Positions 25,533-34,549 of a DNA stretch of 64,000 nucleotides are shown in pieces. Both the position numbers and the translations under genes were made by a program. Source of the DNA: a virus; IMG/VR virus record IMGVR_UViG_3300020578_000006, positions 165,718-229,717 of that record; one strand, written 5' to 3'. The notes under the pieces are model-generated. The model was not told the DNA's origin, ran no database searches, and saw only the letters and a list, made by a program, of their open reading frames with translations. The first letter of the stretch is position 1; each line of letters begins with the position of its first letter.

Positions 25533-28500
25533 TTATTCTACTCTTATAAACCCACCGCTTAATGCGATGTAAGACAGTAGAACCTCCGTGCTTAATGCAT
25601 CTAATCCGATTCTTAAATGAATTGGATTTGCGGGATTATAATCCATAGAAACTAAAGGCAGATTTGAAGTACCGTCGTTTTCCAAAGCATCAGACGCTTG
25701 GAATATAACTTTAGTACTTCCACCAACATCTATTGCTGCCCCGACAAACTGCTTTACCAAAGAGCGAACATTTTTGAGAGTATTTGTTCCGCTCAATTTA
25801 ATAATATCTGTTGAGGTTTCATCAGACCAATTAGGTGGGGTAGTCTGGGTGGCTTGAACTCTGAGATGTTTAGCTACATTACTGTTTGTCATATCAAGAT
25901 ACAGCATACCTCTTAATGATCCGCCTTCTAACAATCTATTTCCTAGATCATTTGCACTTAGTGTAATATAATTACTATATTCCATTTGCACCGCGGGGGT
26001 CATAGAAGCCATGTAAGGTGTGAGTGTATATCTTAAATTACTTAAACTATTAACAGTTGTGTGAGTGCTGTCCCAATCAGCTGAAGTCTCATTTACAGAA
26101 GTATAAGTACTATCCCAATCAGCTGAAGTCTCATTTACAGAAGTATAAGTACTATCCCAGTCGGCTGAAGTCTCTGAAACCGATGTATAAGTTGAATTCC
26201 AGTCGGCTGAAGTCTCTGAAACCGATGTATAAGTTGAATTCCAGTCGGCTGAAGTCTCATTTACAGAAGTATAAGTACTATCCCAGTCGGCTGAAGTCTC
26301 ATTTACAGAAGTATAGGTACTATCCCAATCAGCTGAAGTCTCATTTACAGAAGTATAAGTACTATCCCAATCAGCTGACGTCTCTGAAACCGATGTATAA
26401 GTACTAACCCAATCAGCTGAAGTCTCACTTACAGATGTGTATGTAGCATCCCAATTAGCTGATGTTTCACTAACGGAAGTGTATGTGGCATCCCAGTTAG
26501 CAGAGGTTTCACTGACGTCTGTATATGTAGCATCCCAATTAGCTGATGTATTGCTAACGTCTGTATAGACATTGTTCCAATCAGCTGATGTTTCACTAAC
26601 GTCGGTGTATGTGGCATCCCAGTTAGCAGATACCGTGGCTATATCATTGGTTACAGAACTATATGCTTGATCCCAATCAGCTGATGTTTCACTAACGTCG
26701 GTGTATGTGGCGTCCCAGGTAGCAGAAGTGTTACTAACGTCGGTATAGACGTTGTTCCAATCTCCGCTTAACACATTTACCGTATCTCTAGAAGATTGAA
26801 GAGGTATTAATATTTCATCCACATCAGTTTTTGTGTAATATAATGAAGATACAAAATTACCGCTAACGGAGGCAAACTCTAAAACCAGTGAATCGACATA
26901 TCGTTTAGATACAAACTCATCTGCATTTGTAAAATTAGTAGACAAGGTTTGAGAAGTTGTTAACTTCCCGATCATATTGTCACCTATATCTCTTATGTAG
27001 CTATTGCTAAGCGTGTTGTAGGTTGTATAGGTACCGTTCCATTTTAAGGAGTTGTTATTAACATAATCATATGTGGCATCCCAGTTAGCAGTTACCGGGG
27101 CTATATCATTGGTTACAGAACTATAAGCTTGATCCCAGTTAGCAGTTACCGGGGCTATATCATTGGTTACAGAGCTATAAGCTTGATCCCAGTTAGCAGT
27201 TACCGGGGCTATATCATTGGTTACAGAGCTATAAGCTTGATCCCAGTTAGCACTGGTTTCGCTTACCGAGGTGTAAGTGCTGTCCCAGTCAGCCGAAGTT
27301 TCGCTTACCGATGTATAAGCTTGATCCCAGTTAGCACTGGTTTCGCTTACCGAGGTGTAAGTGCTGTCCCAGTCAGCCGAAGTTTCGCTTACCGATGTAT
27401 AAGTTGAATCCCAATTGGCGCTAGCTTCACTTACAGAAGTATAAGTACTATCCCAGTCGGCTGAAGTCTCTGAAACCGATGTATAAGTTGAATTCCAGTC
27501 GGCTGAAGTCTCACTTACAGAAGTATAAGTACTATCCCAATCAGCTGACGTCTCTGAAACCGATGTATAAGTACTATCCCAATCAGCTGAAGTCTCATTT
27601 ACAGAAGTATAAGTACTATCCCAATCAGCTGACGTCTCTGAAACCGATGTATAAGTTGAATTCCAGTCGGCTGAAGTCTCATTTACAGAAGTATAAGTAC
27701 TATCCCAATCAGCTGACGTCTCACTTACAGAAGTATAGGTACTATCCCAATCAGCTGACGTCTCACTTACAGAAGTATAGGTACTATCCCAATCAGCTGA
27801 CGTCTCACTTACAGCTGTATATGTAGCATCCCAATTAGCTGACGTCTCACTTACAGCTGTATATGTAGCATCCCAATTAGCTGACGTCTCACTTACAGCT
27901 GTATATGTAGCATCCCAATTAGCTGACGTCTCACTGACGTCTGTATATGTAGCATCCCAATTAGCTGAAGTCTCACTGACGTCTGTATATGTAGCATCCC
28001 AATTAGCTGAAGTCTCACTTACAGAAGTATAAGTACTATCCCAATCAGCTGACGTCTCACTTACAGAAGTATAGGTACTATCCCAATCAGCTGATGTTTC
28101 ACTTACCGAGGTGTAAGTACTATCCCAATTGGCGCTAGCTTCACTTACTGATGTGTAAGTGCTATCCCAACTAGCAGACGCAGTTTGTAACGGTGTTATA
28201 AAAGCTGATTCTTCCCAACTATCCGACAATGATCTTACTAGAGTTTCGACACTCCCCCAACCAGCTGAATTAGTTCTGGTTGTACTGTAAACCGAATCCC
28301 AACTAGCAGACGCGGTTTGTAACGGTGTTATAAAAGCTGATTCTTCCCAACTATCCGACAATGATCTTACTAGAGTTTCAACACTCTCCCAACCAGCTGA
28401 ATTAGTTCTGGTTGTACTGTAAACCGAATTCCAATCATTACTATTTCCGTTAAAAGCATAAACTATATTCCTGGCGCTTAAATTAGAACTAACATTTACG

Positions 28501-31500
28501 CCATTTAAAAATGATATATGTAAAGTGTTTGCCCCGGTACCAGGTGTATCGTCACTATCAGAAATTACAGCTGAATTCCCTGCAGTAGCACTATAAAGAT
28601 CTGTTACTGATAAACTTGCTAGATGGGTAAGGGCTCCTATGGTAACTTCATTGCTAGAGAGGTATTGCAAAACGGTACTTAATGCAAAATCTGGTTGCCA
28701 GTATCCGGAATTGGTTGTTGTTGTATTATAATTACTTACCCAGTTATTACTGTTTCTGCCATTTCCTGTTCCTGCTAAATCTATGCTGTTAGAAATATTT
28801 AAACCTGCACTAATAGTTACCGTTGTCGAATTAATCTCAAATAAATTTCTTCTAACTGTATCCGAAGTGCCGTTACCAACAATAAAGAGACTTGATGACG
28901 GTTGATTGTATAAACCTATAACAACCTGATTAGATCCGTTGCTAATTAATGATTCACCACCTACGGTGACAGAATTATTACCATAAACATAATTGTTTCT
29001 TCCTGCAAAATTACCAGAAAAATTACCTACTACTACACCTTGATATCCTAAGCCGTAAGAAAAATTACCGTAAGACTCTGATACACTACCTAGTACACTG
29101 TTTTTAATTGTACCTCCGCTAAGATAAGAAAAATTATCTGCACTGGTAAACCTATAGTTCTCTCTCTCAAAATAAAACCCTGCTGTACCGAATGTTGGTC
29201 TATGTACTGTGTCTTGTGAACCACCGTACAATACCCAGCCAGCATTTCCAGCTGCAGAACAAGATATTGTTATGTTTTCAAATGCATATGAATCCATTAA
29301 ATTACCTATAGTAATTTCTAGATCGTTTCCATTTTTTGCTCTTACATAAGCATCAAAATAGCCGTATCTGTAAGTATTACTGTTGGTTAAGGTGTTGTTG
29401 GGTCTATCTGGTAAAATAAATCCTGTTCCCGCAGGGGATGTGGAGGGCATTTCCCTTGGTACCCATAATGTAAGAGGGGAGCCACTCTTAAGTCCAGTTA
29501 AAACACTAGAATTAGTAAATCTAACTAAAACATGTTTAGGAATATTTTTATAATTACCTGTAAGACCTACGTAATCAGTACCTGGTGTTCCAATTTGACT
29601 TGTAATAATAGAGACACCAGGGTTCCCTCCATTTGCTCTAGACTGTAAATTGACATTTTGTCTTGTTTTTTGTGCTGGTACCCAGTTGGATTGATTACCT
29701 ATAAATAAATCAAATCTAAACGTGGAGAGCGTTGGGTTAGCAGAAACCTGAGTACACTGTGCATTATATGATGCTGCTACTATACCGGCGACCCCTGGGT
29801 TAACAGCCAGAGTGACAACCTCACCAACATTGATTAGAGAATAGTTTGTATTGGTGGTTGAGTTAACTCCAATTAATACCCCTGTCAATCTATCAGTATT
29901 TGTTAAAAGTAAAGCGTTGTTAGTGTCAACAAATCCACCCTGATTGGCAGTAATAGTTGTAGAAATTTGAAATTGAGGTAGGGTGTGTACAAAAAATCTA
30001 TTTGTATACCCGCTAGGTAGGTTATAACCATAAACATCGCTAACATTACCACCCATGGTCATTTGCCATTCTCGGGTAGCGTTAAATGGCGCGCCTACCC
30101 ACATTACGTGGGTGTGATCTGAACCCCCGGTAAAGTTATTAATACCTGCTCTAAAAGTCATTCCGTGTGTAATGGCGGCTCTTCCATCACTTACAAATGT
30201 TGTGCCTGGGTCCATGTTATCTACGTTTTGAATATGAAGTCCGTAGACACCTAGGTTAGGTAAATTCCTTACGGAAGTATCGTAAGTAGGTGATTGGCCT
30301 TTAAGTATCAAGCCGCCAGGTAATGCAAAAGTTGATTCGGAATTAAAGAAATCGTAATTTTGCCGAAGCGTTGCACTTAAGGCAGGGTAATCTGAGTTTT
30401 TAACTAGCGTTCCAATCTTAGGTGAAATTACTATTCCACCGGCGCTAATTCTATCTGTTACAGTATTGCTTAGTGTTCTTACGTCGTTTGTAGAAAGATA
30501 GTTTGTTACTGTAGGTAGTATTTCAGCACTTTCTTCCCAAGTCGTGGATAGTGCTTGTACAGTGTTCTTAACACTATCCCAACCAGCTGATATTTCTGAA
30601 ACCGATGTATATGTCGAATTCCAGTTAGCAGTTACCGGGGCTATATCATTGGTTACAGAGCTATAAGCTTGATCCCAGTTAGCAGTTACCGGGGCTATAT
30701 CATTGGTTACAGAGCTATAAGCTTGATCCCAATTAGCAGATGTATCCCTTACAGATGTGTAATTATTATCCCACTTAGCACTATTCTGACTTACTGAGGT
30801 GTATGTTCCTCCACCATCGTTCCAGCTTGCACTAACAGCAGCTACACTACCATAAACACTATCCCAGTTAGCAGAGTTGTTTCTACTAGATGTATAATTG
30901 CTGTTCCAATTAGCTGATACAGCAGCAACATCTGATATAAAACTAGATTCTTCCCAAGCATCTGAGAGTGACCTTACTGTTGTTTCGACTGATTCCCAGC
31001 CAGCTGAATTACCTTGGGTAGTACTATAAACTGAATTCCAGTTAGCAGAAGTATCTCTTACAGATGTTTCAACTGATTCCCAACCCCCACTATTACTTTG
31101 TGTGGTGCTATATACACTATTCCAGTTAGCAGATGTATCCCTTACAGATGTGTAATTATTATCCCACTTAGCACTATTCTGACTTACTGAGGTGTATGTT
31201 CCTCCACCATCGTTCCAGCTTGCACTAACAGCAGCTACACTACCATAAACACTATCCCAGTTAGCAGAGTTGTTTCTACTAGATGTATAAACTGAATCCC
31301 AATTAGCAGAATTATTTCTACTAGATGTATAATTGCTGTTCCAATTAGCTGATACAGCAGCAACATCTGATATAAAACTAGATTCTTCCCAAGCATCTGA
31401 GAGTGACCTTACTGTTGTTTCGACTGATTCCCACCCTCCACTATTATTTTGGGTAGTACTATATACACTATTCCAGTTAGCGGATGTATCCCTTACAGAT

Positions 31501-32072
31501 GTTTCTACACTCTCCCACCCTGCAGAATTACTTTGTGTAGTACTGTAGGCGGAATTCCAATTAGCAGAATTATTTCTACTAGATGTATAGGTACTATCCC
31601 AGTTAGCAGAAGTGGTTCTTGAAGATGTATAATTGCTATTCCAATTAGCTGATGCATCTCTTACAGATGTTTCAACTGATTCCCAGCCCCCACTATTGCT
31701 TTGTGTAGTGCTATATACACTATCCCATTCAGCTGAATTTGCTGAAGTTGCTGTATATGCCTGATCCCATTTTCCACTATTTTGTAAGACACTTGTATGT
31801 ACTGATTCACCTAACGTTTTTAAGAAAAATATTTCTGCTAAATCTCTGTTACCTGATAATATTTTATATAAGCTAGTAAAGGTGTCGACCGCACTTAAAC
31901 TACCAGAGACTATTAAGTCACCAGGCAAAACTATTTCAGAATTTACCGGGTAAGCTGAAGCAGGTAAAAAATAGTTGTAGCTAGAATCAATTAGATTCTT
32001 AAAATCTGCTTCTGACGGAAATTTGCCAGTCTTAAATGCAGTGTATAATTCAGCTATATTGACAATTGCCAC
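25533..32072 (-). CDS. Giant tail fibre with 14-residue Trp repeats
   Basis: 2179 aa from GTG at 32072. Residues 1-80 (IAELYTAFKTGKFPSEADF, PGDLIVSGSLSAVDTF) are a baseplate/tail-attachment type N-terminus. Two main zones of a 14-aa unit of the form SADWDSTYTSVSET (42 bp) lie at about residues 100-520 and 1230-2030. Between them is a beta-rich centre with YadA-like pieces (NSVTVGGESLISNG). The C-terminal about 100 residues are non-repetitive. The repeats probably make a long trimeric shaft. Late box 4 nt before the start. Confidence 0.85.
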   Translation of the reverse strand: MAIVNIAELYTAFKTGKFPSEADFKNLIDSSYNYFLPASAYPVNSEIVLPGDLIVSGSLSAVDTFTSLYKILSGNRDLAEIFFLKTLGESVHTSVLQNSGKWDQAYTATSANSAEWDSVYSTTQSNSGGWESVETSVRDASANWNSNYTSSRTTSANWDSTYTSSRNNSANWNSAYSTTQSNSAGWESVETSVRDTSANWNSVYSTTQNNSGGWESVETTVRSLSDAWEESSFISDVAAVSANWNSNYTSSRNNSANWDSVYTSSRNNSANWDSVYGSVAAVSASWNDGGGTYTSVSQNSAKWDNNYTSVRDTSANWNSVYSTTQSNSGGWESVETSVRDTSANWNSVYSTTQGNSAGWESVETTVRSLSDAWEESSFISDVAAVSANWNSNYTSSRNNSANWDSVYGSVAAVSASWNDGGGTYTSVSQNSAKWDNNYTSVRDTSANWDQAYSSVTNDIAPVTANWDQAYSSVTNDIAPVTANWNSTYTSVSEISAGWDSVKNTVQALSTTWEESAEILPTVTNYLSTNDVRTLSNTVTDRISAGGIVISPKIGTLVKNSDYPALSATLRQNYDFFNSESTFALPGGLILKGQSPTYDTSVRNLPNLGVYGLHIQNVDNMDPGTTFVSDGRAAITHGMTFRAGINNFTGGSDHTHVMWVGAPFNATREWQMTMGGNVSDVYGYNLPSGYTNRFFVHTLPQFQISTTITANQGGFVDTNNALLLTNTDRLTGVLIGVNSTTNTNYSLINVGEVVTLAVNPGVAGIVAASYNAQCTQVSANPTLSTFRFDLFIGNQSNWVPAQKTRQNVNLQSRANGGNPGVSIITSQIGTPGTDYVGLTGNYKNIPKHVLVRFTNSSVLTGLKSGSPLTLWVPREMPSTSPAGTGFILPDRPNNTLTNSNTYRYGYFDAYVRAKNGNDLEITIGNLMDSYAFENITISCSAAGNAGWVLYGGSQDTVHRPTFGTAGFYFERENYRFTSADNFSYLSGGTIKNSVLGSVSESYGNFSYGLGYQGVVVGNFSGNFAGRNNYVYGNNSVTVGGESLISNGSNQVVIGLYNQPSSSLFIVGNGTSDTVRRNLFEINSTTVTISAGLNISNSIDLAGTGNGRNSNNWVSNYNTTTTNSGYWQPDFALSTVLQYLSSNEVTIGALTHLASLSVTDLYSATAGNSAVISDSDDTPGTGANTLHISFLNGVNVSSNLSARNIVYAFNGNSNDWNSVYSTTRTNSAGWESVETLVRSLSDSWEESAFITPLQTASASWDSVYSTTRTNSAGWGSVETLVRSLSDSWEESAFITPLQTASASWDSTYTSVSEASANWDSTYTSVSETSADWDSTYTSVSETSADWDSTYTSVSETSANWDATYTDVSETSANWDATYTDVSETSANWDATYTAVSETSANWDATYTAVSETSANWDATYTAVSETSADWDSTYTSVSETSADWDSTYTSVSETSADWDSTYTSVNETSADWNSTYTSVSETSADWDSTYTSVNETSADWDSTYTSVSETSADWDSTYTSVSETSADWNSTYTSVSETSADWDSTYTSVSEASANWDSTYTSVSETSADWDSTYTSVSETSANWDQAYTSVSETSADWDSTYTSVSETSANWDQAYSSVTNDIAPVTANWDQAYSSVTNDIAPVTANWDQAYSSVTNDIAPVTANWDATYDYVNNNSLKWNGTYTTYNTLSNSYIRDIGDNMIGKLTTSQTLSTNFTNADEFVSKRYVDSLVLEFASVSGNFVSSLYYTKTDVDEILIPLQSSRDTVNVLSGDWNNVYTDVSNTSATWDATYTDVSETSADWDQAYSSVTNDIATVSANWDATYTDVSETSADWNNVYTDVSNTSANWDATYTDVSETSANWDATYTSVSETSANWDATYTSVSETSADWVSTYTSVSETSADWDSTYTSVNETSADWDSTYTSVNETSADWDSTYTSVNETSADWNSTYTSVSETSADWNSTYTSVSETSADWDSTYTSVNETSADWDSTYTSVNETSADWDSTHTTVNSLSNLRYTLTPYMASMTPAVQMEYSNYITLSANDLGNRLLEGGSLRGMLYLDMTNSNVAKHLRVQATQTTPPNWSDETSTDIIKLSGTNTLKNVRSLVKQFVGAAIDVGGSTKVIFQASDALENDGTSNLPLVSMDYNPANPIHLRIGLDALSTEVLLSYIALSGGFIRVE
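26057..28200 (-). repeat. Tandem 42-bp coding repeats, distal array of the tail fibre
   Basis: Near-identical 42-bp units encoding (S/N)ETSA(D/N)WDSTYTSV, repeated dozens of times and broken at about 26760-27060 and by a few variant units (IAPVTANWDQAYSSV). Neighbouring units are often identical at DNA level, which suggests recent expansion. Confidence 0.85.
30590..31760 (-). repeat. Tandem repeats, proximal array of the tail fibre
   Basis: More diverged units of the same 14-residue type (NNSANWDSVYSTTQ, VRDTSANWNSVYST). Blocks of about 300 bp around 30738-30990 and 31130-31410 are duplicated almost exactly. Confidence 0.8.
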
Positions 32073-32076
32073 GAAT

Positions 32077-32084
32077 TATTTATT
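32077..32084 (-). promoter_or_regulatory. T4-late-type box of the tail fibre
   Basis: AATAAATA, 4 nt before GTG at 32072 and 2 nt downstream of the tmRNA 3' end. Confidence 0.6.
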
Positions 32085-32086
32085 CC

Positions 32087-32487
32087 TGGAGCTGCTGGGA
32101 TTTGAACCCAGGTCTTGAAAAGATTCACTATAAGCCACTACAAGTGTATTCTGGTTGAGATTCATAATATATTAAACCAGACAAAACATATTAAATATAA
32201 TGATTTTATACGCTTGATAGATAACCATTAAAACACATCAAGTCGAAAGCTAGTAACACGCCTTGCTCTACAAGCTTTTATCTACAGCAAGACGATCGAA
32301 CTAAACTAGTTCGAGTTCGGCTTCTGCGTCTTCGAAGCCATACTGTGCAAGAACTGCATCAGCTTCTTCTAGACTCATGGCCATGTCGAAGTTATCTTCG
32401 GCAATTGATTTGTTTGCTATTTTTAATTGGAATGCCCCAATACTTGCAACCTATACCTACACCATTCAATCGATTCCATTCAGCCCC
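32087..32487 (-). ncRNA. ssrA: tmRNA (ssrA)
   Basis: About 401 nt on the minus strand. The 5' end GGGGCTGAATGGAATCGATT matches bacterial tmRNA (E. coli GGGGCTGATTCTGGATTCGA) and pairs with the 3' acceptor CAGCTCC at 32088-32094. The T-arm is CTGGGTTCAAATCCCAG. GGTGTA near the 5' end can pair with TACACT near the 3' end as P2. CCA is not encoded. The resume codon is probably GCA just after AAAAATA, giving a tag that starts ANKSIAEDNF and runs 38 codons to TAG (ending EAELELV), much longer than the usual 8-15. The tag stop lies in an 8-bp hairpin TCGAACTA-GTT-TAGTTCGA, comparable to H5. Phage tmRNA genes are known but uncommon. Confidence 0.85.
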
Positions 32488-32518
32488 AGTTATCAAAGAA
32501 CGATTTATTATAATCTAT

Positions 32519-32743
32519 TTATTCTAAAATTCCAATACTTCTGAAAGGAAGCGGTTTTCCATTTTTATCATTAACAGTTATACCGTCAATATGGCCAGCC
32601 ATATACGAGCCATGGCCTTCCCATTTACCACAATACCAAATAGGCTTTACTTCTTTACCTTCTAGAAGTCTTCTTCTGTTAAAGGAAGTCTTATGACCAG
32701 GTGTTCTGCTTCCTGCTTGGGGATTTGTTTTTGAGGCTGCCAT
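32519..32743 (-). CDS. Small basic hypothetical protein
   Basis: 74 aa, MAASKTNPQAGSRTPGHKT then KPIWYCGKWEGHGSYMAGHI. Basic N-terminus and a Trp/Gly/His-rich centre. Not recognised. Upstream of the tmRNA on the same strand. Confidence 0.5.
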   Translation of the reverse strand: MAASKTNPQAGSRTPGHKTSFNRRRLLEGKEVKPIWYCGKWEGHGSYMAGHIDGITVNDKNGKPLPFRSIGILE

Positions 32744-32775
32744 ATATTATATATGACTATATTTCTTAAATACTA

Positions 32776-32805
32776 CAAAAAAAATACCGAGATTACTCTC
32801 GGTAT
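32776..32805 (-). terminator. Rho-independent terminator
   Basis: On the minus strand ATACCGAG-AGTAAT-CTCGGTAT followed by a run of eight T. Lies about 30 nt downstream of the stop of the gene at 32838-33035. A second small stem CTACGA/TCGTAG sits between them. Confidence 0.85.
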
Positions 32806-32837
32806 TAATTTTCTACGAAACTCTCGTAGAGGAGGAA

Positions 32838-33035
32838 TTAAGCAACCTGAAGACCGCTCCTACGAATGGCGCGGGTCAGATCACGAGCATCAACGCGACG
32901 AATGCGCGTAGTATACTGATTCTTCGGCTCAAGAACACGAGCGCGCTTAACGGTAAATTGACCGCCACGGGAACGCTCGATCTTAACGTAAAACGTCTTC
33001 GGCCGAAGATCCTTATTTGTATAATCGATTGACAT
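32838..33035 (-). CDS. Small basic protein with strong SD and own terminator
   Basis: 65 aa from ATG at 33035 (MSIDYTNKDLRPKTF), which is 7 nt after AGGAGG; two ATGs lie further upstream. Very basic, Arg-rich (RIRRVDARDLTRAIRRSG), and GC-richer than its neighbours, with strong codon bias. The good Shine-Dalgarno and intrinsic terminator suggest a highly expressed monocistronic gene. It could be a nucleic-acid-binding or decoration protein; unknown. Confidence 0.65.
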   Translation of the reverse strand: MSIDYTNKDLRPKTFYVKIERSRGGQFTVKRARVLEPKNQYTTRIRRVDARDLTRAIRRSGLQVA

Positions 33036-33093
33036 ATTCATTCCTCCTTTCATACATTGATAATAACATATGTGTAGAATAAATCAACATACT

Positions 33094-33354
33094 ATGAGCG
33101 AAAAGATAAATAATTTTATGAGAGATTGCGTTTGGATAAGAGCTGCTTTATATTTTTTTATTGCCGCAATCCCGGCATTAATGGTTGATCTCGGTCAGTA
33201 TAAATCTTTTAGCGAAATAAGTGATATTACTGTGGCTATTATCGTTGCTAATTTTCTTCTTCAAGGGTTAATTGCAGTCCGGGCATTTATTGATCAATCT
33301 ATTAGTCGTACTAAAGAAAGAAAAGAAAAAAAGGTTGAACTGATAAATGGCTAA
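33094..33354 (+). CDS. Holin-like membrane protein
   Basis: 86 aa from ATG at 33094 (an upstream ATG at 33070 is less likely, as an AATAAATC box lies between them). Two membrane segments, about residues 14-36 (WIRAALYFFIAAIPALMV) and 48-70 (VAIIVANFLLQGLIAV), and a highly charged Lys/Arg/Glu tail, as in holins. First gene of the lysis cassette; overlaps the next gene by 8 nt. Confidence 0.65.
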   Translation: MSEKINNFMRDCVWIRAALYFFIAAIPALMVDLGQYKSFSEISDITVAIIVANFLLQGLIAVRAFIDQSISRTKERKEKKVELING

Positions 33355-33826
33355 CCTAAGTACTTACATGAATATATTTCTACCTTTAGCTCTAATAACA
33401 ATTTTAGCCGGTTGCTCTACCACAAATAACGGTGGTGGTTCCGATGTTGGCGGTACTACACCCAGTCAGGCTGTAGAGAATGCTTTACCTTATATTGCCC
33501 CGGCTGTAACTCTTGCCTGTACGGTTGTCTTGGAGCAAGCCGTTTCCCCAGAAGATAGAGTAGAGAAGGCAAAGATGATTAATCATGTTGCAACTATTGT
33601 TGAAAGTCTAACCCGTGGTGCAACCCCAACACCGGATCAACTTCAAAAAGCTTTAGTTGATTATCTACCTCAAGACAAGACACACTGGGTAAAATATATA
33701 ACAGTGGTTAAGGACATTTATGCAGCACAATTTGCAAAGCTTGATGGTGATGCAAAGCTTGGTATAGATTTACTCAATGCTATTGCCAAGGGCTGTAAGA
33801 CAGCAACCGACGAATACGTAGAGTAA
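33347..33826 (+). CDS. Lipoprotein of the lysis cassette
   Basis: 159 aa. Signal peptide with lipobox LAGC (cut before Cys at about residue 25), a Gly/Ser linker, then a helical domain. May be an outer-membrane spanin-like partner or another envelope factor; too long for a typical o-spanin. Two further lipoproteins follow. Confidence 0.6.
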   Translation: MANLSTYMNIFLPLALITILAGCSTTNNGGGSDVGGTTPSQAVENALPYIAPAVTLACTVVLEQAVSPEDRVEKAKMINHVATIVESLTRGATPTPDQLQKALVDYLPQDKTHWVKYITVVKDIYAAQFAKLDGDAKLGIDLLNAIAKGCKTATDEYVE

Positions 33827-33827
33827 A

Positions 33828-34019
33828 ATGGACTTTACCGCCATCTTTAAAGCAATTGGCGAGGTATTCGGATTAATAAACAACTGGATGGGTCATAAGA
33901 ATACCCCGGAAATGAAAAAAGCTGAACAACAGCAAAAAGAAGTTGACCGTCAAAATGAAATTGAAAAAGCTTTAAAGGAGAAAGATATTGAAAAGCTTCG
34001 CCGTTTGCTATCTCAGTAG
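33828..34019 (+). CDS. Small helical protein of the lysis cassette
   Basis: 63 aa. Amphipathic N-terminus (MDFTAIFKAIGEVFGLINNW) then a long charged coiled-coil-like helix (EQQQKEVDRQNEIEKALKEK). No true membrane segment. Could be an i-spanin-like or regulatory protein. Overlaps the next lipoprotein by 32 nt. Confidence 0.5.
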   Translation: MDFTAIFKAIGEVFGLINNWMGHKNTPEMKKAEQQQKEVDRQNEIEKALKEKDIEKLRRLLSQ

Positions 34020-34404
34020 CTTAATTCTTGTAGGGTGTGCAACAGTAACACCTGATAAAGTTAAAGATAATACTGCTTCGTTTGATTCAACTACCCCACA
34101 GCAATATGACTCACACAACTCAGGTGTAATCGGGTTTAGTCCCGAAGGCAAAGGTATACTAACAAGTAACGGGGTAGAGCGCTACAATAATCTCATAAAG
34201 GATTACAAACTACAATTTAGAGCGTCAAAAGGTGTAGAATTAAAAGAAAATGATGGTATTACAGAGTTTCTGGACAAACACGGTAATGTTCTGTTTTATA
34301 TCGACCATCAACACTTAGTTTATTTTGGCATTTTGAATAGCTGGAGACGAGATGGTAAAGATGTGGATGGGCTTTGGGATAAAGCAAAGGCATGGGTAAA
34401 GTGA
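33988..34404 (+). CDS. Lipoprotein
   Basis: 138 aa. MKSFAVCYLSSLILVGCATV carries a lipobox (LVGC). The mature part has a Ser/Thr-rich stretch and a C-terminal domain with HQHLVYFGILNSWRRDG. Overlaps both neighbours. Role in lysis is inferred from position only. Confidence 0.6.
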   Translation: MKSFAVCYLSSLILVGCATVTPDKVKDNTASFDSTTPQQYDSHNSGVIGFSPEGKGILTSNGVERYNNLIKDYKLQFRASKGVELKENDGITEFLDKHGNVLFYIDHQHLVYFGILNSWRRDGKDVDGLWDKAKAWVK

Positions 34405-34547
34405 AGCTACTTCTTATTGCAGTTGCAGTGATGTTGTCTTCTTGTGCGCCGGTTTCAGTAGAGGAAGAATATAAGACAAAATACCCGGAAGTCCCAACTA
34501 TGCAATCTGCAGAAGACGCTAATACTGGTCAGTTATTCAAGGAGTAG
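34392..34547 (+). CDS. Small lipoprotein, o-spanin-like
   Basis: 51 aa. MGKVKLLLIAVAVMLSSCAP has a lipobox (LSSC), leaving a mature peptide of about 33 residues with Pro and acidic residues. This size and design match outer-membrane spanin subunits of phage lysis cassettes. Overlaps the previous gene by 13 nt and sits 2 nt before the endolysin, whose SD (AAGGAG) lies in its last codons. Confidence 0.6.
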   Translation: MGKVKLLLIAVAVMLSSCAPVSVEEEYKTKYPEVPTMQSAEDANTGQLFKE

Positions 34548-34549
34548 TT

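Noticed and set aside
26057-27826. Long plus-strand reading frames (repetitive KYYPNQLKSHLQ-type peptides) opposite the tail fibre
   Set aside because: They are antisense shadows of the 42-bp repeats, with the same period and no start context of their own.
26057-31760. CRISPR-like array suggested by regular 42-bp repeats
   Set aside because: Units are contiguous without unique spacers and encode a continuous 14-residue protein repeat within one long reading frame.
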